From Nematostella vectensis (Eukaryota > Cnidaria > Anthozoa > Actiniaria > Edwardsiidae), in the NCBI RefSeq assembly GCF_932526225.1, contig NC_064035.1:18403969-18467968 (forward strand): 64,000 nucleotides of DNA, given 5' to 3'. Both the position numbers and the translations under genes were made by a program. Below the pieces are notes generated by a model. That model was not told the origin of the DNA and did not search any database. It saw only the letters and a program-made list of their open reading frames with translations. This document shows positions 51,480 through 61,620 of this stretch, piece after piece (position 1 is the stretch's first letter; the number at the start of each line of letters is the position of its first letter).

Positions 51480-54400
51480 ATGTTATTAAGCAGACTTGGG
51501 TTGAATTTTCTTTTTTGCGCGTTGGTACTTTATATTCTCACGATCGACCTTGGTTATGCGCGTGATGGCACCATCGTCAAAGTTGGAGTTGTCTACGATG
51601 GTTCTGCCTCTGGCACAGAAACAGATTCGCTTTATGACTGGAGGGAAATGATGAGCTCACTAAACAGCCCTGAAGACAAGGTGGATTTGCAAATTATACC
51701 GATCTCAGTTCAACAAGTTCATATTCCGCAATTATTTAAAGTGTTCTGTAGTAGAGTGATCAATGAAGATGTGGCAGTACTAGTATTGCATACAAACGAC
51801 CGGCTCTGCCGCTACATAGCATCTCTAGCGGCCTATTTCTGGATTCCTGTTCTTGGGACATCTTGCCAAGACCCGCTCCTCTCAGACAAGGTAAGTAAAA
51901 AAAACCTTGCCACAAAACGGATTTAAGACAGGTAGATCATTTAAAAAAGAGATTTCTGAGAAATAATGTTCAAGAGTAATGAAACCAAGAAGTAAATAAA
52001 AAAAGGGAATATTCTGCATAAATTCTGCGGGAAGCAATGGGGTTGTATTACAAATGTTTCACTTCGACGATGGAATATTTGCGGCACAAAAACCAATATT
52101 AGTGTTTTGCCATTTTGCGAGAAACTTTCTTTTTTTGCATACCGAGTTGGTGACATAAACTATTTTCGCTGTCATTTTGAAAAAGTGAGTAAATGTATAT
52201 ATACTTGACTACAAGAACAAAGGGAAAATCTTTAGGGTATAAATGCCATATCAAACTAACTGCTGGTTTAGACAAAAAGAAAAATAATACCCGCAGAGAA
52301 TCAGGTGCATTTTGATGTGAAAAAGAAAAAAATATCGGATCTATTTGTCATTTCAATCAGTGAGTCGCACACGACGGGAGGGCATCCTAGATAAACGTAA
52401 ATCCTTCTGGAGTTAATAATCATGACGAGATTGTTATCAGACTGAATACGAATTACTTCTATCCCTTTATTCTAATACTCAGTCATTTTTCTTTTTGGGG
52501 GGAGGTTTATTCTGCTTAGAAATTCATATGAGATTTCATTAAAAGTAATCTATCCGATTTTTAAACAGTTCCCTTGTTTAGGAATCTATGAACAAAATTA
52601 TGAAATATTTCTTAGCAGGAATACAACACAAATTTTAATAGAATAATTACGGTTCTATACCCGATATTTTTTAAGCAACGACAAAAACACATTGTTTTAA
52701 AGAAACCCAACGTTGTAAATTGTTAATTGAAGTCCGTCATCAAGAAAACACATTTTTCTTTGGAGATAATTTTGATTCATTACGCTCGAATAACGAACGA
52801 GAGCGTGTTTGTGAATCATGTTTTTATAAGATGTACGCCACAAGGTGTTCGAAAATATCTAATCTGATAATGTGTACATCTATCTTTCCTTAACCTTCTT
52901 TATAAAACGTAGGAGATAAATCAGGTATCTCAAGCTAAGATTTGTTTTAAAGAAATACTAAAAAGAATCAGCAGACCAATGGTAGAATAAGTCCAAACCA
53001 TCTCGGAGAAAGCCTTCAATGATTGAGACATTTTGAATTCAGTACAAAGGATGGTTTTAATAAAACATATTGTCCAGTAATAGGCATGGAATTCTATGAG
53101 CAATTGTCGCGTGTTACCTCTTTAGATCAAGTCTGTCTAGTGGGGATATCTAGTGAGTATCAAGATTAATCCCAAGAAAGATCTCGCCGTTGCTAAAGGG
53201 CTAGAGTTAATGAGTAAATTCACTGAAATGAAAACAAAAAATCAGAAATGTTTTTTTTCTTCTCCAACTGCCCTTATTGCCCTGTCTCGGTAATAAGGTA
53301 AAGAAACGTCTAAAATATATCTAAAAGATATCGATTAAGTCCTTGGTAGAATGGGTTAAGAGGACCATCTCTCCATCGCAAGAGTAGATTCTGATTCTAA
53401 TTACAGCGATATAAGCACAACCTAAAATAATAGTAAAAAGCCTTAGTATTAAAGAGTGCGCTCGGAGCTTTCTTAGCTTTATTTTTTGCCTTTTAAAGCC
53501 GTCTATAAAAAGCATCGGTTATATATCGAGAACTAGGATTTTATGAGATTCGTTTGTTTTATTTTGCCCTACAAAAAAAAAGAACATTCTCGATTCCCAT
53601 TTAACTGTTTATTTATTATGCAAGCTAAGAGGATCTCATTTTAAAACCGAATTTTGTGAAGCTACGGCCAAAAGGATTAAAATTATAATGATCGTCTTGG
53701 TACGAGCCGAAAAGTCGACTGAAAAAGAATGCATAAACCTTAGCTCAATGCTGGTCATTTACGATAATTCGCGAGGTTGAAATGTATTCTTTTGAAAATG
53801 TAAAACAGAATAAACAGTTATTATCGCTTAGTTGTCGTATACGCCTTTTTAACAGCGACAAACGCAGGACCAATTATCGAATGCCTTCCTTCATACAAAA
53901 CAAGGACTTTAAAATAAGCAATTATTTACTAATGCGTGACTTGATAAGAGGAACTGCCAACAATTCAATTTATACGACAAAGAATAAACTTCGTTACCAT
54001 GAGCGCGCGTATACCAGACAAAAATGTGTATGTTTTGTGCTCGAATAATAATCACTCACCGTGATGGCCTGATTACTTGCATAAAATAAACCCCAATTAG
54101 AGCCATCGCTTCACCAAAATACATAACCCTCGCGCTAAATGGAGAGGGGGAGGGATCCGTGTACCGCAATACTGATTAAAGCTGCCAAATTGCCTCAAGT
54201 TACAGGTTGAATGCTAAAAAATACTCAGGCGGTTCGCGTCTGTACATTGTTCGGATTATTAAGGGGTGTAGCCGCTTGCTTTTTTTATTATCTGAAGTAA
54301 TTAATTGCATCTCCTTGTCATCAGGATGTTTACCGGTCATTTGTGCGGGTCGTCCCACCGAGCACCCAGCAATTCCGGGTTGCACTAGAACTTCTGCAAT

Positions 54401-57400
54401 ACACAGGCAACTCCGAGGCGTTTGTGATAGTTGGCGACGAGGTAACACAAGGCAAAGCTATAGAGTTCTTTACCGAGATCAGCTCGGTCGATATCAAGGT
54501 TGTGAGAGTGCACAATGTAAGGCAGCCGGAGATTAACGCTATTTTACTGAAGATCAAGGCGAGTATCACGCGCGCTGTGTTTCTGTACTGTGATTTAGCT
54601 ACGGCTCGCGTCATTCTCTGGAACGCTAGAGACTTCAGGATGTTCAAGGAGGACTTCATGTGGATTGTTTCTGAAAATGTTGTGCGAAACGCGGACGAGC
54701 TGTTCGCGTTTCCAAGCGGAATACACGGGATACGCGCCAAGGGCACAGACACGCCCGACACTTATTACCGTCTCAGGCTAGAAGAAGGCTTCGCAATCAT
54801 AAAGAGGACGTTTTCGTTATTGAATGAGGTGGATGTGAGAAGAATGTCCCGCTCTAGTGCGAGCTGTTTGGCTTCGGGACATTGGCAATATGGGCGGGGG
54901 CTCGTAAGGTGAGAGTAAATGGGCTCAACAACCCCCCTGCCCCTAAGGTGGACGTCCTTTTTCAGCCCTCTGAATTACCTTTCGACCCAGACGTCATTCC
55001 TGTGGAGAACCATTATCTGCTCTGGACAGCATCTAGCCATCCATTGAAAAAAAAAAAAAAAGTGATAAGTATATCCAAGCGCTAAGAACAGAACAGAAAT
55101 GAATATTCTTTATAAAAAAGATTTACCAAAATATTTCACAACGTTTTATCTACATTTTTTTTTTTCAGTAAAATCATGAAAACACAGCTGAAACACTCAT
55201 CGGAAATAATCAAGTTTGACGATCGGGGGGACAGGGCTAATTTCACCTATGAGACAGTGTTCCTTAATGAGGCGGTCGACTTCGACAAGTCCTGGATGAC
55301 AGTAAGCTCATGGGTAGACGGTAAAATGACTCTAGCTGCCAGCGAATACCTTACTCCCAAAGGCAAAGGCGCGCTAGGCATGCCGGTTCTGCGCGCGGCT
55401 GTGGTGGAGTACCCACCGCTGACCATGAAGAGCGCATACACCCCTTACATCGGGTGCAATCAGGGAATCGAGTGCGTCGAGTACCGAGGCCCCGGCAGAG
55501 AACACTATACTAAGTATTGCTGCTATGGCCTAGCTATCGATGTACTGAACTACGTCAAAACAGAACTAGAGTTTGAACCGTTCGTGTATTTTGTCCGCGA
55601 TGGAAATTACGGCGCTAAGAATTTAACGAGTGGTGAGTGGAACGGGGTGGTTCGTGACCTCATCCGCGGGGAGGCAGACATATCCATAGACCTCATGACC
55701 AACGAAGCGCGGTCAGATGTAGTGGACTTTTCCCTCAGGTGGACTCATGCTGGGCTAGCACTCCTGGTGCTGGTGGGCGAAAAGAACGTCGAACCCATCG
55801 ACTTCGCGTTCTTTGACCCATTCACATGGCAGCTATGGGTTGGGATCATCGCTACCGTCAATGTGTACCTGGTAGCGCTATGGATAGCGGACCGGCTTAG
55901 CCCGTACGGCTATCATCAGATCAACAAGCGTAGCGTGGACAACAAGCGGCACTTCGAGCTGGACGGCAGCATGTGGTATTGCTGGGGCGTGTGCTTTGAT
56001 AATCAGTTCGTTGAGCAACGGCCGGCGGCGTACAGCTCGCGCGCGATGAGTGTGTGCCTGGCCATGTTTGCGCTGCTGTGTCTGACCTCGTACACCGCGA
56101 ACCTCACCGCACACCTCGTGTCAGACGACACCAAGCCCTACGTGACCGGGATACGAGACAAGAAGGTAAAACACGATGCTTGGAGCTGGTTATAACTAGC
56201 CACACAAGAGCAACGCTTGAAGCTGGTTCTAACAAGCGACACAAGCGCAATGCTTGAAGCTGGTTATAACTAGCCACACAAGCGCAACGCTTGAAGCTGG
56301 TTCTAACAAGCGACACAAGCGCAACGCTTTGAGCTGGTTCTAACAAGCGACACAAGCGCAACGCTTGAAGCTGGTTCTAACTAGGACACAAGCGCAACGC
56401 TTTGAGCTGGTTCTAACTAGGACACAAGCGCAACGCATTGAGCTGGTTCTAACTAGGACACAAGCGCAACGCTTGGAGCTGGATGCCCTTGTTTATGAAA
56501 GAACCTGCGTCTTACTTGCTCTTGTATCCTATTGAGAAGCAACCTTGATCATGTAACTATGTGGAGGAACAGACGGCGAGACGGCGTATCTTTCTACCAT
56601 AAACCTGCACCAATATCGGGCGCTTTGTGTGATCCTCACATAATCATTTCAAAAAAAAAAAAAATTGTTGCATCCGGTACAGATATTCTCACCGGTTAAT
56701 GTCTAAACAATGTTTTCATGGTCGAAATGTTACGCGGAGACCCTAAAGAAACGCTTGCTGTGTTGATCTAAACCACTCGCTTTCCATTCACAGTTCACGG
56801 CGAAGGATTCTCAGATCTCGTCTGGTGTGGTCAAGTCAAGTTACGTGGACTCGTACTTTGAACTCAATCAGGACCCAGTCATGCAGATGCTATTCCGGCG
56901 CATGCGCGATAACGGACACTTGGTCGACAACTTCACGGACGGTGTTAGAAGAGTGAAGAGCGGGTGGGTGTTATATGCAGAGCTAGTTAGCTGGCGAAAT
57001 ACCAGTCAAATACTGACATAAAGAGCGAAGAGTTAAATATTGTCAGAAGAGTGAAGGGCGGGTGGGTGGGTGTTATACTCTACTGAGCTAATTAGCTAGC
57101 TAAATGCCAGTCAAATGCTGACATATGAGCTAAGAGTTAAATACTGACTTAAATAAAAAAGGGCGCTTTCTATGGAGCCGTGCTAAACCTGACTGAGAAG
57201 ACTAGTGTTGGCGCGCCAAATGGTTTGTGACATGACGGCAAACATGATAGTCGACCTACGCGACTACTTATTCTTAATTATACACGAGTGTATTTTACAA
57301 GGAAGAGGATTCTAAATTTTTAAATCTTCAGATAATATCAATGTACTTTCCTCTTCCTAGGGAACTCGACATCTTCATCAGTGAAATCCTCTCACTTGAC

Positions 57401-58541
57401 TACGAGGTCGCAAAGCAGAAGAACACAGGCTACCCACGCCTCCAAGTTGTGGGGGCTTCCAAGCCTTTCGCCGATACTGGATACTCATACAGCTTCCGCA
57501 AGAACTCTACGTGGAAACCCAAGTTCGACTTAGTGGTCAACCGACTCAAGGCAGAGAACAAGTACACATGCAAACTATATGTCCAGTCATTCTTAACATG
57601 TAAATTTGCTGAACAAAGCGCTCTAGGAATCTTTAAGTAATAAGTTTTCAAACAGCCGTGTGAACTAATCGACAGTTTTCCTGTTTTTAGTGAGGCGCTT
57701 CAAACCATTTAATTATATACATACTGGCAAAATTGATTTGGATACTGGTTCTCTCATTATCAAAAGCGCAAAGATTTACTTGAGACCTTTATTTGATTTT
57801 GTTTATAAACGGTGCAACTAGCGCCAGCATTTTTTGCCTAAACCTCTTTCGTTGCTGCTCCAAAAATGTCTTTTTATCTGTATGAAACGTTGCTTTGGCA
57901 ATATTTCCGTTGTGTAGTCAATCTAACGGAGCTGTGCCAGCAATGTTGGGCAATGTTAGCGGTGTCTTCGAGAGTGGGTTGGGGGTTCTTTGACCGCTTC
58001 CCAAAATAGCACCAAGTATTCATAGGAAAGTAAGGGCAACACAACCTCATTCCCTAATCAGAGAGAAGCCAGTCGAGGGTAATAGGACTTATACCCCTGT
58101 TTTAACTTTTTCAGGCCAAGCGAGCAATACAAAAAGTGGGTATCAGCGGGGAAGAAAGATGCGGAAGAACCACACGAGCAGCTCACTCAACACTCACTAA
58201 GCGGCGTGTTCTTCCTAGGCGCGTCACTCGCCATCGTCGCCTGCCTCTTTCTTCTGGTCGAGAACAAGCTGTGGAGTATGGGACTTGTCTACCGCAGCCT
58301 CAGGAAGTGCACGGAGACGTATAACCGCGGCCGAAGACGCTTCTCGAACGAGATCCACCGCAAACTACTCGAGTTTAACCGCAGAGAGAACCGCGATTCT
58401 CAAGTGATGCCTGATATATCACATTACATGGAGGAACGGCGCAAAACCATGGTATCACTGCACTCGATCTATAACCCTAGGGCGATCAAGAGTAAACTCA
58501 ATGAAAGGTTGGATTCACCAACCAATACAGACTCCGTGTAG
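51480..58541 (+). CDS. GRIN-like: NMDA-type ionotropic glutamate receptor subunit (complete, six exons)
   Basis: A ligand-gated cation channel subunit of the plasma membrane. Exons, phase-consistent: 51480-51890, 54325-54908, 55169-56165, 56794-56963, 57361-57561, 58115-58541; 929 residues (human GluN1 about 938). Order: signal peptide (1-26), amino-terminal domain (to about 395), S1 with the disulfide pattern IGCNQGIEC and YCCYGLAIDVL (GluN1 has CCYGFCIDLL), agonist-binding Arg513 in NEARSDVVDFS, M1 (about 551-570), pore loop MWYCWGVCFDNQF, M3 with SYTANL (639-644), S2 in exons 4-6, M4 (about 818-838, GVFFLGASLAIVACLFLL), and a basic cytoplasmic tail ending TDSV. SYTANL plus the CC pair place it with NMDA rather than AMPA/kainate receptors, nearer GluN1. 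Oddities: the pore N-site is Asp609 followed by Asn610; M3 continues TAHLV, not AAFLV; and the residue matching GluN1 Asp732 is Glu729. Exact subunit class is uncertain. Confidence 0.93.
56172..56480. repeat. Minisatellite, unit about 37 bp, in receptor intron 3
   Basis: About eight copies of GCTTGAAGCTGGTTCTAACA followed by AGCGACACAAGCGCAAC. The array begins only some 6-10 bp after the donor of exon 3 (GTAAAA at 56166), so the 5' end of the intron has been copied or the array expanded up to the splice site. Confidence 0.9.
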
Positions 58542-58633
58542 TGTTGGCATATGCCAGACAATAGTGGCTTGTCAGAGGACATTCCGCGACACCAAAAACA
58601 ATATAGGGGTTACTTTGCAAACTACGACGAGCA

Positions 58634-58885
58634 CATTGATAAGAACGTCTAATTTTCAGTTGAGGCTGGGCTGTTCTTACTTTTGAAGGCTAAAAATGTT
58701 CTTAAGGATATTCTTAAAATTCAATGTATATTTAGTGTATAAATATAAGACCCAATGAATGAATATGAGGGGGGAGGGCACAGCCACGCCCCTGCTGGTC
58801 ATTTCCCTGCAATTTTTGAAAATATTAGAACTTGGTGTAATCTGACTGGACGTTCTTATAAAAAAGGTTCTAATAAAAAAGAAAG
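58634..58885. mobile_element. MITE, TAAGAACGT termini, copy 2
   Basis: Collinear with 15217-15545 (TAAGAACGTCTAATTTTCAG, TTGAGGCTGGGC, GTTCTTAC, CCCAATGAATGA, GGACGTTCTTATAA). It starts about 93 bp after the receptor stop codon, so it probably lies in or just beyond the receptor 3' UTR. Non-coding. Confidence 0.75.
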
Positions 58886-58904
58886 AGTGTATATGGTATG
58901 AGTT

Positions 58905-59228
58905 ACTTTGCGAAGCGTACGACGGACACATTTACGATGAGTTACGTTAACTGCGACGCGTACGACGGACACATTTACGATGAGTTACGTTAACTGCGAT
59001 GCCTTCGACGGACACATTTACGATGAGTTACGTCAACTGCGATGCGTACGACAAACACATTTACGATGCGTTACGTCAACTGCGATGCGTACGACGGACG
59101 CATTTACGATGAGTTACGTCAACTGCGATGCGTACGACGGACACATTTACGATGAGTTATGTCAACTGCGATGCGTTCGACAGAACCATTTACGATGAGT
59201 TACGTCAACTGCGATGCGTACGACGAGC
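58905..59228. repeat. 43-bp minisatellite, about 7.5 copies
   Basis: Unit GTTACGTYAACTGCGATGCG followed by TACGACGGACACATTTACGATGA; successive GTTACGT starts are 43 bp apart (58941, 58984 and on). The last copies are more variable. As 43 is not a multiple of three, frames through it shift at each copy. Confidence 0.92.
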
Positions 59229-59430
59229 AACGTTAGCACCAGCAAGGCGGTTAATATTGATGAAGTAATGGTACAGCAATATATCAGTTAGAATTGGAAG
59301 CATTTTTACTAAAGAATTGTAGTTATATTACAGCCTATTTAATTAACTTGATTTTATCACAAACAGTATAGTAAAACGTTGGGGTGTTAAGGTTAAGCAA
59401 TAATTCTAAGCCCAGTGCAAGAGACGGCAG

Positions 59431-60510
59431 CATTACTGACCAAAGGAGTCCGCATTGGTGACCAAAAAAAAGATAGCATTGGTGACCAAAAAAGATAGCA
59501 TTGGTGACCAAAAAAGATAGCATTGGTGACCAAAAAAGATAGCATTGGTGACCAAAAAAAAAGAAAGCATTGGTGACCAAAAAAAAAGAAAGCATTGGTG
59601 ACCAAAAAAAAGATAGCATTGGTGACCAAAAAAGATAGAATTGGTGACCAAAAAAAAAGATAGCATTGGTGACCAAAAAAAAAGAAAGCATTGGTGACCA
59701 AAAAAAAAGAAAGCATTGGTGACCAAAAAAAAGATAGCATTGGTGACCAAAAAAGATAGCATTGGTGACCAAAAGAGAAGGCATTGGTGACCAAAAGAGA
59801 AAGCATTGGTGACCAAAAAAGATAGCATTGGTGACCAAAAGAGAAAACATTGGTGACCAAAAGAGATAGCATTGGTAAAACATTGGTGACCAAAAGAGAT
59901 AGCATTGGTGACCAAAAAAGATAGCATTGGTGACCAAAAAAAAAGATAGCATTGGTGACCAAAAAAAAAGAAAGCATTGGTGACCAAAAAAAAAGAAAGC
60001 ATTGGTGACCAAAAAAAAGATAGCATTGGTGACCAAAAAAGATAGCATTGGTGACCAAAAAAGATAGCATTGGTGACCAAAAGAGATAGCATTGGTGACC
60101 AAAAGAGATAGCATTGGTGACCAAAAGAGATAGCATTGGTGACCAAAAAAGATAGCATTGGTGACCAAAAAAGATAGCATTGGTGACCAAAAGAGAAAGC
60201 ATTGGTGACCAAAAGAGAAAGCATTGGTGACCAAAAGAGAAAGCATTGGTGACCAAAAAAGATAGCATTGGTGACCAAAAGAGAAAACATTGGTGACCAA
60301 AAGAGATAGCATTGGTAAAACATTGGTGACCAAAAGAGATAGCATTACTGACCAAAGGAGTCCGCATTGGTGACCAAAAAAGAAAGCATTGGTGACCAAA
60401 AAAAAAATAGCATTGGTGACCAAAAAAGATAGCATTGGTGACCAAAAAAGATAGCATTGGTGACCAAAAAAGATAGCATTGGTGACCAAAAGAGACGGCA
60501 TTTTTTACCA
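59431..60510. repeat. 22-bp minisatellite, about 48 copies, with higher-order blocks
   Basis: Unit AGCATTGGTGACCAAAAAAG plus AT, with the A-run varying from four to nine and AAGAGA variants. A variant junction (CATTACTGACCAAAGGAGTCC) occurs at 59431 and again at 60342, and another (GCATTGGTAAAACATTGG) near 59871 and 60311, about 440 bp apart, so blocks of twenty or so units were duplicated together. Very long minus-strand frames here are artefacts of a stop-free unit that reads through in all three frames. Confidence 0.95.
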
Positions 60511-60587
60511 AAGAAGATGGTATTGGTTTCTATAAGCGTCAATATTTGTGATCAAATATAATAGAGACTTGCCCAGGAGACCCTGGA

Positions 60588-61075
60588 AACAAGGTTTGTG
60601 TTGGTGCTGTTTGCATGGGTCCTTATAGTGTTGGTGCTCTTTCCATGGGTCTTCATAGTGTTGGTGTTGTTTGTATGGGTCTTTATAGTGTTGGTACTGT
60701 TTGCATGGGTCTTTATAGTGTTGGTGCTATTTGTATGGGTCTTTATAGTGTTGGTGCTGTTTGTATGGGTCTTTATAGTGTTGGTGCTGTTTGCATGGGT
60801 CTTCATAGTGTTGGTGTTGTTTGCATGGGTCTTTATAGTATTGGTGCTGTTTGCATGGGTCTTTATAGTGTTGGTGCTGTTTGTATGGGTCTTTATAGTG
60901 TTGGTGCTGTTTGTATGGGTCTTTATAGTGTTGGTGCTGTTTGTATGGGTCTTTATAGTGTTGGTGCTGTTTGTATGGGTCTTTATAGTGTTGGTGCTGT
61001 TTGTATGGGTCTTTATAGTGTTGGTGCTGTTTGTATGGGTCTTTATAGTGTTGGTGCTGTTTGTATGGGTCTTTA
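60588..61075. repeat. 30-bp minisatellite, about 16 copies
   Basis: Unit TTGGTGCTGTTTGTATGGGT followed by CTTTATAGTG, repeated exactly every 30 bp from about 60599. Copies at the left are more variable and those near 60870-61070 are virtually identical, so homogenisation or expansion is recent at the right end. Frames are open on both strands (ten-residue repeats), and are not credible genes. Confidence 0.95.
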
Positions 61076-61620
61076 AGGGGTCTTATGGTATGAGGATAGG
61101 GTCTACACAGGTTTAAAATTCCAATCAGACTGTGATTGATTGGGCTGAATGCAGGGGCGCTTGCCGATCTTCCTGTTCCAGGTGGTTTATAAACAAACAA
61201 GTGTGTTGGTTCAAGGCATGAAGACAATTGGATCGGCTAGGCTACATCGCCGTTGATACCTTTATCAAAAGAAGTAAAAACACCTCATACTTTTATTAAA
61301 ATGACTGGATATAATTTTTTATCTCTTCACATTTTTTTTTAGCAAATCCTAAATCACATTGTTGTTTTCCATGAAAAACTGATCAAATGACATATTATTT
61401 AGGTTTAGGAATTGTGGCTGAATCAAGCAACCGTGTATGTTTGGTTACCATAATTGAATATTGATACATGAATCTCTTCCTTGTGAGATGTAATTAAACT
61501 TTAGCATAAAAGACAACCGGAAATGATTACTTTATTTGTCAATTTTGTCTAAGAAGCTGGGTGAGAAACTGAACATTGATATATTATAGATTCGTGGGAA
61601 TGGAACAAGTTCACCTTGGA

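Noticed and set aside
54882-55085. Plus-strand frame in receptor intron 2 (VDVLFQPSELPFDPDVIP...)
   Set aside because: The phase-correct splice from 54908 to 55169 gives a continuous NMDA-receptor sequence; this frame ends in a lysine run made of poly(A) and has no family match. Possible retained-intron peptide only.
55247-56361. Minus-strand frames over receptor exon 3
   Set aside because: Shadows of a GC-richer coding exon on the opposite strand.
59335-60542. Frames of up to 388 residues on the minus strand (FGHQCYLFWSPM repeats)
   Set aside because: The 22-bp unit has no stop in any minus frame, so long frames arise automatically and shift frame at every copy. Hydrophobic appearance is a by-product.
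58905-61075. CRISPR-like appearance of regularly spaced repeats
   Set aside because: The units are directly adjacent with no unique spacers, and the surrounding genes are animal nuclear genes; these are minisatellites.
60598-61227. Frames in both strands over the 30-bp repeat
   Set aside because: Same reason: exact 30-bp minisatellite without stops; all frames are simple peptide repeats.
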